Of a stretch of 58,274 nucleotides of DNA, positions 43,850 through 52,300 are shown piece after piece (within the stretch, counting starts at the first letter, position 1; each line of letters opens with the position of its first letter). This stretch comes from an uncultured Bacilli bacterium. GTDB lineage: Bacteria > Bacillota_I > Bacilli_A > ML615J-28 > CAG-313. A program made the translations under genes and the position numbers. The notes under the pieces are model-generated. The model worked only from the letters and a program-made list of their open reading frames with translations, ran no database searches and was not told the DNA's origin. Location: the NCBI GenBank assembly GCA_944326155.1, contig CALVCV010000008.1, positions 1 to 58,274 on the forward strand, written 5' to 3'.

Positions 43850-43924
43850 GCAGGTATAGTATAACGGCTATTATACCGCCTTGCCATGGCGAAGATGCCG
43901 GTTCGATTCCGGTTACCTGCTCCA
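43850..43924 (+). tRNA. tRNA-Gly (anticodon GCC), CCA encoded
   Basis: The acceptor stem GCAGGTA pairs with TACCTGC. The D arm is GTAT/ATAC, the anticodon loop TTGCCAT gives GCC, and the T arm has the GGTTCGATTCC loop. Discriminator T and an encoded CCA finish the gene. Its last two bases begin the 14-bp direct repeat that bounds the downstream accessory island. Confidence 0.95.
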
Positions 43925-43936
43925 TTAAAGTACTAT
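43923..43936 (+). repeat. Left attachment-site-like direct repeat (attL)
   Basis: CATTAAAGTACTAT begins in the tRNA CCA end and is identical to 58009-58022. The similarity continues imperfectly for about 11 bp into the tRNA terminator hairpin. Confidence 0.65.
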
Positions 43937-43939
43937 GAG

Positions 43940-43967
43940 AAGTCTTCTACTAATGAAGGCTTTTTTT
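43940..43967 (+). terminator. Terminator of tRNA-Gly
   Basis: AAGTCTTC pairs with GAAGGCTT (one G-T pair) followed by seven T. Confidence 0.75.
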
Positions 43968-44138
43968 GCATTTTAGGTACTATTTTAAAGAGTTTTAAGG
44001 GTATAAATAGTAAAATTACATCAAATACAGATGAAGATGTGTGTTTATAGAGGGTACCATTTCCTATAAGAATCGAATGTATGTGTTAACCTTGTGTAAG
44101 GGAAATCGAACTATATATGTGGATTTGATTATAATATT

Positions 44139-44569
44139 AGTATAATAAGCCAAGAACTATTTGATATGGTATAAAACGAGATGGAAAACCGAAAGAACAT
44201 AAGAGGAGCATCAGATACAGGCAAAGGAAGATACTCAACTAAATATCTATTAAGTGGACTTGTAATATGTGGAGACTGTGGAACAAAGTTCAGACGTTAT
44301 GGAAGAAGACTAGCAAGTAAAGAGTATGTAGCAACTTTGGTATGTATGAATCATCAAAAAGATAGTACTAAGTGCAGTATGCTATCAGTCAAAGAAGATA
44401 ACAATAGAAACACTTCATGAAATAGAAAAACTAGAAAATGCAATCAAGTTCTTAGAAAGTGATGCAATAAAAGTAGATGATCACTAATATGGTAAGGAAA
44501 CTATTAGAATACGTCAAAGTAATCGATAAACATACACTAGAGTCTAAACTCAACTTTGGAATGATGTAA
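44139..44569 (+). pseudogene. Decayed large serine recombinase, C-terminal part
   Basis: Reading from 44139 gives a SQELFDMV segment, then an in-frame TAA, then NEMENRKNIRGASDTGKG and the recombinase zinc ribbon (CGDCG ... CMNH ... C), broken again by a stop after a frameshift. Another frame continues IETLHEIEKLENAIKFLE, and a third ends VRKLLEYVKVIDKHTLESK. In order these are the zinc ribbon, coiled coil and end of large serine recombinases. The catalytic N-terminus is absent. At least one nonsense change and two frameshifts are visible. Confidence 0.8.
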
Positions 44570-44634
44570 AAGGCTAGCTGGTTTTAGTTTTTTATCAAAA
44601 GTTATTAAAATATAGAAAAGTAAAATATGTTTTC

Positions 44635-44663
44635 TCGACAATTTTTTAAAAATTTAGTATAAT
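44635..44663 (+). promoter_or_regulatory. Promoter of the ImmA/IrrE-like gene
   Basis: TCGACA, 17 nt, TATAAT. Confidence 0.65.
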
Positions 44664-44700
44664 AATCATAATAAATATACATAGAAATATACGCAGTAGG

Positions 44701-46617
44701 ATGGTGATTATTATAGGATATAAATATAGTAGTTTTGAAGAATATATTCAGCTTAATTATTTAGATGAAATAACTGAAGCAATGGAAGAGTACATTAAAA
44801 AAAAAGAATTAAATGCATATAATAATGAAATAGTTTATGCTTTTAATTTATATTGCATTCAAAATATAGAAGTCAAAAGAATTAAATTTACTAAGTCTAA
44901 AATTGACCAAGTGGAATTTAATGTAGTTTTTAAGGCAGAATATGAGTTAGCAGATGGTAATGAAGATGATGGATATATTTATACTTCAATCACTAAAAAA
45001 GAATTTTTCGAATTTAAGATGAAAGGATCATTCAAAGAAGGTTTTAAAGGAAAAGAAAAGGAAGACATTGAAAAATTAGATGAAGAACCAGATGAAGTGT
45101 TATCGAGTGGATTAGTGCCAATAATTTCTACAGAAGATATGGATTCTTATGCAACAAAGTTTTTGAAGGAGTTTTGTCCTGAAGTATTAGTTACACCAAT
45201 GAAACTAAATATTCAAGTTATGCTTAAGAAAATGAATATAGATTATTATTATGCACCTTTAGAAAATGGCGTATTTGGTAAAACATATTTCGCAAATGAT
45301 AAAGCAAAAGTTTATACGGAAAACTTATTAAAAACTAAAATAATACATGTAAAGCCAGGGACAATATTAATTGATATAACTAAACATATTGATAGAAATG
45401 AAGGCTCTTTTAGAAATACTTTTATTCATGAGTGTGTTCATTGGTATTTTCATCGAAATTATTTTGAACTAAGACAATGTTTAAATAGTGAAGATACTTA
45501 TGTAGCCTGTTATAAAGGAGAAAATAAATATGCGATTAAAGATATTGAATGGATGGAATGGCAAGCTAGAACTCTAGCACCAAGAATATTAATGCCTAAA
45601 AAAATGGCTGCTCAGAAGTTTTCTAAATTAACAAAAGAAATTGATGTGGAACAAGAAACGTTAGGTGTGATAAGAACAAAAACGGAAAAGTGGGAAGAGT
45701 TACTTATGAGATTTGCAAATTTCTTTGGTGTGTCCAAATTATCTGCGAAAATTAGATTAAGAGAAATTGGTAAGACAGAAATCGAAGGTGTAGGAAACTA
45801 TGTTGATGGTGAATATACAAAACCATTCTTTTTTAAGAGAGGTTCTTTAAAGAATAATCAAACATTCATTATTAGTTCAGAAAACTTATCGAGATTACTA
45901 ACAACTAACTTATTAGTACAAAAAGCATTACAAGAAGAAAAACTATTATATATTAATAAAATGCTTGTTGTAAATAATCAAAAGTATGTGAATTATCAAA
46001 AATATGAAATGACTGAATATGCACTAGAACATGCTGATGAATGTTGTCTAATTTTTAATGTTACAAGATTGGGAATTAATGAAAATGGAATGTATGATAA
46101 GTATTCATTTTTATTTAGCAGTCCTGGACAAAGAAAAGAAATTAAACAAGTAGAACAAGAACAAGCAGTTAGAGTTATTAGGATGGCTGATATAGCATCA
46201 TCACATTTTGAAACACACAAACATAAAATACCAAATGATTTTGCAGGTACTCTAACATATCATTATGATAAATCTAAAGAAAATGGCGTAATAACTAGTC
46301 ATGAAGATTTATCAGGAGAATCAGATGTTGGTGAGAAAACAATTAGATCCTATAAAGATGGAAAAACAGTTCCACCTAGAATTAATATAATAAAATTAGG
46401 ATTAGCAATGAAACTATCGGCACCATATATAATTGATATGTTAGAAAAAGCTGATTGTAAAATGACTTTAAATAATGGAGATAATACAATCCTATTTGCT
46501 ATAATATACGGATTTCAAAGAGTTGGATTAGAAAGAACGTATATTGAATTAAGGAAAGTTAATAAAGAATATTTATTAGAATTATCAGAAAAGTATTTAG
46601 AAAATCATTGTTTATAA
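44701..46617 (+). CDS. ImmA/IrrE-family metalloprotease with HTH-like C-terminus
   Basis: The 638-aa protein has an ImmA-type zinc site HECVHWYFH (about residues 243-251) within the FRNTFIHE context that is typical of the family. It is much longer than classical ImmA (about 130-250 aa). The C-terminal ~90 residues read SHEDLSGESDVGEKTIRSY and so on, like an XRE-type helix-turn-helix (helix, turn, KTIRSYKDGK). ImmA proteases cleave phage-type repressors to switch on integrated elements; here protease and DNA-binding parts may be in one chain. Start codon ATG 44701 has only a weak AGGA site, so the exact start is uncertain. Confidence 0.75.
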   Translation: MVIIIGYKYSSFEEYIQLNYLDEITEAMEEYIKKKELNAYNNEIVYAFNLYCIQNIEVKRIKFTKSKIDQVEFNVVFKAEYELADGNEDDGYIYTSITKKEFFEFKMKGSFKEGFKGKEKEDIEKLDEEPDEVLSSGLVPIISTEDMDSYATKFLKEFCPEVLVTPMKLNIQVMLKKMNIDYYYAPLENGVFGKTYFANDKAKVYTENLLKTKIIHVKPGTILIDITKHIDRNEGSFRNTFIHECVHWYFHRNYFELRQCLNSEDTYVACYKGENKYAIKDIEWMEWQARTLAPRILMPKKMAAQKFSKLTKEIDVEQETLGVIRTKTEKWEELLMRFANFFGVSKLSAKIRLREIGKTEIEGVGNYVDGEYTKPFFFKRGSLKNNQTFIISSENLSRLLTTNLLVQKALQEEKLLYINKMLVVNNQKYVNYQKYEMTEYALEHADECCLIFNVTRLGINENGMYDKYSFLFSSPGQRKEIKQVEQEQAVRVIRMADIASSHFETHKHKIPNDFAGTLTYHYDKSKENGVITSHEDLSGESDVGEKTIRSYKDGKTVPPRINIIKLGLAMKLSAPYIIDMLEKADCKMTLNNGDNTILFAIIYGFQRVGLERTYIELRKVNKEYLLELSEKYLENHCL

Positions 46618-46636
46618 AAATTTTCACTAAAAAATT

Positions 46637-46650
46637 GGTAATTGATTACC
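46637..46650. promoter_or_regulatory. Palindromic operator 1
   Basis: GGTAATTGATTACC, two 6-bp arms around TG. An identical copy lies 108 bp downstream. Confidence 0.65.
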
Positions 46651-46680
46651 GGAATATATAATATAAAAAGTATTAAAATT

Positions 46681-46712
46681 GCAAGGATATTAACAAATTC
46701 TTGCTTTTTTTT
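46681..46712 (+). terminator. Terminator of the ImmA/IrrE-like gene
   Basis: GCAAG pairs with CTTGC across a 14-nt loop, followed by eight T. Confidence 0.65.
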
Positions 46713-46744
46713 ATGAAAAATATACAAAAAAAGTCTTTTAAAGT

Positions 46745-46758
46745 GGTAATTGATTACC
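46745..46758. promoter_or_regulatory. Palindromic operator 2
   Basis: GGTAATTGATTACC, identical to 46637-46650. Confidence 0.65.
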
Positions 46759-46759
46759 T

Positions 46760-46786
46760 AGGTATAAAAAGGCCTTTTTGTTATAC
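46760..46786. promoter_or_regulatory. Dyad between operators
   Basis: GTATAA, AAAAGG/CCTTTT and TTATAC form one long inverted repeat between operator 2 and operator 3. It could be a terminator or part of the operator region. Confidence 0.35.
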
Positions 46787-46793
46787 TTAAAGC

Positions 46794-46805
46794 GTAATTA
46801 ATTAC
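46794..46805. promoter_or_regulatory. Palindromic operator 3
   Basis: GTAATTAATTAC, a perfect palindrome differing from the other two by one central base and the outer G/C. It lies 67 bp before the lysis-type gene. Confidence 0.6.
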
Positions 46806-46871
46806 AGACACCTTATATTATTGATGGAGTAGCTAACTATCAATTATAAAACAAAGAAAGGAGGTAATTTT

Positions 46872-47156
46872 ATCAATAAATTAACAGTTATAGTTTCATT
46901 AATAGGGATTATTGGAACACTATCTAGTATTTTCTTTGCTTCTCTTGCTTGCAAAAGAACAAATATTAAGGAACAAAAAAATGATGGTAGGAGTGAAGGC
47001 GTTATTGTATCAGACATTGGCTATATTAAAGCATGCGTTGATCGAGTAGAGAAAAACTTAAATAAAGTTGATGAAAGATATCGTATTATTCTAGAAAGAG
47101 TTGCAAAAGCAGAAGAAGCAATTGTAAGTGTGAATAAAAGATTAGATGAATTATAA
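46872..47156 (+). CDS. Phage-lysis-type coiled-coil membrane protein with non-canonical ATC start
   Basis: The 94-aa reading frame has an N-terminal membrane span (about residues 3-25), then EGVIVSDIGYIKACVDRVEK and a coiled coil ending ERVAKAEEAIVSVNKRLDEL. This SDIGYIK...DERY...KRLDEL pattern is a small phage family found directly upstream of holin genes. A strong AAAGGAGG lies 7 nt before the codon ATC; no ATG, GTG or TTG exists in frame after the upstream TAG. Either ATC is used as a rare start or an ATG has been lost. The neighbouring holin gene fits the family's usual position. Confidence 0.55.
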   Translation: MNKLTVIVSLIGIIGTLSSIFFASLACKRTNIKEQKNDGRSEGVIVSDIGYIKACVDRVEKNLNKVDERYRIILERVAKAEEAIVSVNKRLDEL

Positions 47157-47174
47157 GAAAGGATGTAATAATTA

Positions 47175-47462
47175 ATGGATTTTACAAGTGTACCTATTAT
47201 AGTTGTATGTTGCTATATCATAGGAGAAATTTATAAAGTCTTATTTAAGAATAAGCAAGAAGCATACAAGTTAATACCAATAGTAATGGCTATCATTGGA
47301 GGATTGTTAGGAATTATAATTTATTTAACTAATCCAGAGATGATTTTAAATGCTGAAAACATTTGGATAGCGTTAGGTATTGGTATTGTGAGTGGTGCTA
47401 GTTCAACTGGTGCAAATCAAATTATAAAAAAAATATTTAAAAAAAGGAGAAGAAAAAAATGA
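47175..47462 (+). CDS. Phage holin
   Basis: The 95-aa protein has an N-terminal span (PIIVVCCYIIGEIYKVLF), a second span (LIPIVMAIIGGLLGIIIYL), a third amphipathic or membrane segment with WIALGIGIVSGASSTG, and a Lys/Arg-rich tail KKIFKKRRRKK. This matches small phage holins of the Hol44/phage_holin_5 type, which make pores in the membrane for endolysin or toxin release. No endolysin gene follows. GAAAGGATG precedes the ATG, and the next gene overlaps by 4 nt. Confidence 0.8.
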   Translation: MDFTSVPIIVVCCYIIGEIYKVLFKNKQEAYKLIPIVMAIIGGLLGIIIYLTNPEMILNAENIWIALGIGIVSGASSTGANQIIKKIFKKRRRKK

Positions 47463-48019
47463 ATGAATTTAAAGATAGGGATGTTCAGTATCCTAATAGA
47501 AAAAAATTAACAATTAAAGATATTACATATGATGAGAATGGTGAAATTTATGAACTAATTGTTGATGAAGTAAGAAATGAAGGAACTATATATGAAACTG
47601 GTACGCCTTTGAAAGCAGCAAATTTAAATGCAACAATTAAAGAAATGATTGATTCTATTGTTAAATTAGCATTAGAAAACTATCATGAAAATGGACTAGC
47701 AGAGTTGGAAAATGCTGAAGCTACAGTTTTATTTGATGGATCATGCGCAATGTACGATAGTATTAATATTGATGTATCAGAAGCAGTTAGAATTGTTGTT
47801 CAAAATAATTATCAAGAGTATTTTAGTGTTTCTGCTCCAGATACTTCATCAGCAGGAACAATCACTGTTGAAATTACAGCTCTGCAAGAACCAGAATCAT
47901 CAGGAGCAACAGAATTTGATTTTATAGTGAAATTATATTCGCTAGAAACAGATGAAATGGTAAAAAAAGTAACATGTACCGTTACTTTTCAAGTACCATC
48001 CACAACACCAGAAGATTAA
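47459..48019 (+). CDS. Phage tail/baseplate-like protein
   Basis: The 186-aa protein starts MNEFKDRDVQYPNRKKLTI and contains VDEVRNEGTIYETGTPLKAANLNA, a pattern seen at the N-terminus of Firmicute phage tail or receptor-binding proteins (R-D-V-x-x-P-N-R ... R-N-E-G-T ... N-L-N). The C-terminal half is beta-rich and ends in a Pro/Thr tail. It would be a late structural gene in a phage. Here it stands alone without tape measure, sheath or portal genes. Confidence 0.65.
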   Translation: MNEFKDRDVQYPNRKKLTIKDITYDENGEIYELIVDEVRNEGTIYETGTPLKAANLNATIKEMIDSIVKLALENYHENGLAELENAEATVLFDGSCAMYDSINIDVSEAVRIVVQNNYQEYFSVSAPDTSSAGTITVEITALQEPESSGATEFDFIVKLYSLETDEMVKKVTCTVTFQVPSTTPED

Positions 48020-48040
48020 ACATTTAAGGAGGTAATTAAA

Positions 48041-49390
48041 ATGAAATTATTAAAAGTCAAAGAGAAATTAGAAAAAAAACAAATTAAAAAAAGAGGCATA
48101 AAAAAAGAATATAAAAATAATGTTAATTCTAAAGGAAATGATTTAAAAATTATAGGTATTACTGGAAGTCGAGGGAAATCTACAACTGCAGTAATGATTC
48201 ATAATTATTTAAAATCTTTAGGATATAAATCAACATTATATTCAAGTGTTATGGTTGATTCTCCTGCTAGTCATTTAAAGAAAAATGAAGCTTATGAAGT
48301 TGCGGTAAGAGATGAAGAATCTTTAATTAGTATCATCGAAGAAGCTGAAGCATATGGAGCAGATTATTTAGTTTTAGAAGTTAATGAAAGTACATTAGCA
48401 AAAGGATTTTTAAAAGATGTTCCTTTTGATGTTCGTGTGTTAACAAATTTGAATCCTAAACATAATTTAGAACAATATTCAGAAGAACAGTATGTGGATT
48501 TAAAAAAATCATTTTTTAAAGATATTGAAGATGATTGCAAATGTATCTTTGGATTTCAAGATTATAGTAAAGAGCTATTAGATGAATTACTACAATTGAA
48601 TAGTTACCCAAAATTTGTATGTTCAAGTAATTATATCGCTACACTAAAAGGTTTAGATAAAGAGAAAGTAAAATGTTTATTAACTGGATTAGATACTGAT
48701 ATTTCTGGAATGAAGTTAAAATTTAATTTAAATGATGATACATATAAAATGGATACAACATTGATGATGTCACATAATGCATTCAATATTTTAGTTGCAT
48801 TAACAACATTAGATGTTATTGGTGTTTTAAATGTAAAAAAATTTGAAAGTGCATTAAATCAATTAGTAATACCTGGAAGAGCAGAAGTATATAGAGTAAA
48901 TGGAAGATTAATTATTGTTGATTCTCATTTACCAGCTATGTTAGATTGTTTAAAAGAGTTAAAAGAACAAGGAAAAGTAAATAAAATTAAAGTAGTTGTA
49001 GGTTCCATGGGACATGGTTATAAACATTGGGAGGAAAGATTTAAGACACAAGAGTTTGCTTCACAGAGAAAAGAAGTTAGAAAATATGCGATGGATTTAT
49101 TAATTGGTATTGCAGATTATGTTTATTTAACAGAAAGTGATAGTGGTAAAGAAAATCCAATAAATATTTGTGAGGAAATGAAATCTTATTTAAGTGATGA
49201 AGTTTCATCAACAATTATTGTAGATAGAGAAGAAGCAATTAAGCAAGCAGTTTTAGATTCAGAAGAAGGTGATGTAGTATTTATAAGTGGACGAGGAAAT
49301 AGAAGAATCTTGTGTAATAGTGAAACAACATTTAAGCTAGTTAAAGATAGTGAAGTTGTAGAAAATGTAATCAGAGAACTTGGATGGTAA
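48041..49390 (+). CDS. Mur-ligase-like enzyme without the N-terminal MurE domain
   Basis: The 449-aa protein starts with a short basic coiled region and then goes straight to the ATP-binding GITGSRGKSTTA (about residues 41-52). The EVNEST, TNLNPKHNLEQYSEEQY and IPGRAEVYRVNG...VDSHLP blocks correspond to MurE-type central and C-terminal domains. The UDP-binding N-terminal domain is missing, so it may join an amino acid or peptide to something other than UDP-MurNAc. It lies 21 nt after the tail-like gene and 4 nt before the RHS toxin gene, with AAGGAGG upstream. A Mur ligase in this place is unusual. Confidence 0.75.
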   Translation: MKLLKVKEKLEKKQIKKRGIKKEYKNNVNSKGNDLKIIGITGSRGKSTTAVMIHNYLKSLGYKSTLYSSVMVDSPASHLKKNEAYEVAVRDEESLISIIEEAEAYGADYLVLEVNESTLAKGFLKDVPFDVRVLTNLNPKHNLEQYSEEQYVDLKKSFFKDIEDDCKCIFGFQDYSKELLDELLQLNSYPKFVCSSNYIATLKGLDKEKVKCLLTGLDTDISGMKLKFNLNDDTYKMDTTLMMSHNAFNILVALTTLDVIGVLNVKKFESALNQLVIPGRAEVYRVNGRLIIVDSHLPAMLDCLKELKEQGKVNKIKVVVGSMGHGYKHWEERFKTQEFASQRKEVRKYAMDLLIGIADYVYLTESDSGKENPINICEEMKSYLSDEVSSTIIVDREEAIKQAVLDSEEGDVVFISGRGNRRILCNSETTFKLVKDSEVVENVIRELGW

Positions 49391-49394
49391 TAAT

Positions 49395-52300
49395 ATGGAT
49401 AGAAGTAAAATTAATCAAAGTGAATTATCATATAGTTCAGGAGCAGGGTTTGCAAAAATAAATCTTTCAACTGGGAGATTATTATATGAATATTATGATG
49501 TAGGTATTGGTAATAATTTATTTAATATTGATGTAAGTCATATATATAATTCCATGTTTGATTTATCGCAATATGTTAATACTTATGTAGGTAATAATTT
49601 CAAATTAAATGTTCAACAATATATAATTGTTGAAAATGGGAAATATGTATACATAGACTCGATGGGGTATAAACACATATTTGAACAATTATCAAATAAT
49701 AAATTTTATGATTCAGAAGGATTAGAATTAATATTAGAAGTGAATAATAATTTATTAACTATTAAAGATCAACAAAATAATAGATTAATATTTGAAAACA
49801 ACAAGATAATTAAAAGTGTTTCAAATATTAATGAAACAAAAAAATTTGATTATGATTCTTTTGGAAGATTGAAAATCATTTATGATACAAATTATCCTAA
49901 TATGAAATTACTATTCGAATATGATAATAAAACTAATTTATTAAATTATATAAAATATAAAAATGGTATCAATGTCGTAAAAAAAATACACTATGAATAT
50001 AATGAAAATAATAATTTAATAAAAGTGTCTGATGATATTGAAAAACATATGTTTATTTATGCAAAAAATTATTTAACTAATGTTGTGTCATTAAAGGACA
50101 AGTCTACATTCTTATTTGATTATAATATTAATGGTCAAATTGAATCTATAAAGCAAGGATTTGTTACTTTGGAGAGCGTTAAAAAAGAAAAGAATAACTA
50201 TTATTTAAATGATAATAGTTATGTAGATGAGGATAAATATATTGGAGGAAAGTATATATCAGATGAGAACTTTATTATTAAGAATCCAACAATTTATGGA
50301 GAAGATTTAATTTCATATAACAATTTAATTTATGATGATAATAATACAATTGTGGAAAATGAAAAAAATCTAAAGTTTATATACTTTTTTAATGAAAAAG
50401 GATATACAGTCTCTGAATTTGAAATTAATAATGGTGATATTAATGATTTGAAAACAACAGAAAAATATGGAAAAGAAACTATGATTTCAAAATCAAATAG
50501 TTTAGAAAAAATAAATACTAGAAATGTTCATATTTTAAACATGGATTATATAATTAGTAAAGAAAATTTAATGAAAGACTATTTTGAAAACTTGAAGAGT
50601 TATAGAAAATATAAATGTTCTAATTATATAAATTTTATGTGTGATTTTTGGTTAAATATACAACAAAATGTATCTAATTCAAAAGTTAATATTGAAATTA
50701 ATTCATCAGAAAATGCACAAACTCAAGAAGAAATTTTCTCTTTTAATGTTGATACTTCTGCAATAAATAGCTGGCAACATGTTGCTATACCAATTTGTAT
50801 AAAGTATCAAAATTTAAATGATATTAAAATAATGTTTGGCGAAAATAATAGTAACAAAATTGTAAAAATTGCAGATATGAAATTATATCATAGTGGAGTG
50901 TCAAAATATTGTTTAACAAACGGAGAAAATCGGGGATATGTAGATAAAATAACTAAAATAAAATATAAAATAACCAGTGATTCAGATGAAATCACTGAAT
51001 ACGTTAATTCGAATTTATATTTTAGTGAAAAAGATATTCAATCTACTTACTATAGTTTATTCAAAACGAGGGGCTTAGATGACAGTGATTTACCTTACAT
51101 TTTATCGAGTTGTGATGGGACAAAAAAAATGTTGGTTAACAGTGTAAAGTTTTATTCTAATAATATAGAGTTTCCAGTAATGTTTGGAAGTGATGAATAT
51201 GGAAATAATACTAGAGCTTTATATTTTTCTGAAGTAAAGAGTCCTGATAATAATTTATACACTTATGGAATACCACATTTTTTGAAAAATATAAATATTA
51301 ATGGGAAAAATACTGATTGTATTTTGCAAATTACAGAGATAAATAAAGGTTTAAAATCTGATAAAAACAATCATGAAATGAGTTCAATATACAATTATTA
51401 TGATATTAATGGGAATCTTTTAAAGGAGATAGATGAATATGGTGTCGAAGTATGCTATTATTATGATGAAAAAGGTCATTTAATAGAAAAAACAATGAAA
51501 CATGAAGATACTGATGAAGTGATTTCAACAAAATATTCCATTAATGAAACAGAAAGTTCAGAAGAAAGTTATAGAGGTAAAGTTGTTACTACAACTGATG
51601 ATCATTCGGGTAATATATCTAATATACATTATAACAAAGATGAAGAAAAAAGTTTATCCGTTGAAATGAAATATAATACTACTTCACAAATTAAAAAAAT
51701 TTCAAATAATTTAGATGGGGCAAATTATTTGAAATATGATAAGAATGGTAGATTGTTGGCAGTAACACCTATTGGATGGAACAAAAGTAATATGTATGGT
51801 TTTTTGTTTAAATACAATTTATTGGGTGAAACAACGAATTATTATTTAATGTATAGAGATGAATTAAAAAAAACTAACAAACAATTGTTATTATCAAGAA
51901 ACATGAATTATGTAGAAAATAAATTAACAACTTCATATTATAGAGATTTATATAATTCTAGTGAAATAGATACATCAACTGTACATTTTGATAAATACGG
52001 AAGAATAACTTCAGTTATTAATGGTGATAAAGAAATTACATATAGAAGACAAGAACTATGGGAAAGTAATGGTGCTAGTAAAATTGAAGAAAAATATGAT
52101 CCATATGAAAATAGAACTTATAAGTATCATTATAATGAGTTCAATGACTTAACGGAGTATGAGGTTTTTGATGAGGATGGTAAGAGTTATTTTTCTACTA
52201 AATTAAATTCACCAAACCAAGTACAATATGGAGGAGTATACTATAAGTGTGAAAACACAAAGGATGAAAGTAAACTAATGAATCCACGAATTAAAGAAAC

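Noticed and set aside
44050-44145. Open stretch reading EGTISYKNRMYVLTL, like the end of an IS transposase or integrase
   Set aside because: Too short and without flanking support; could be chance or part of the recombinase decay.
48041-49390. Ordinary peptidoglycan MurE
   Set aside because: It lacks the N-terminal domain and lies in a toxin cassette, not in a division/cell-wall cluster.
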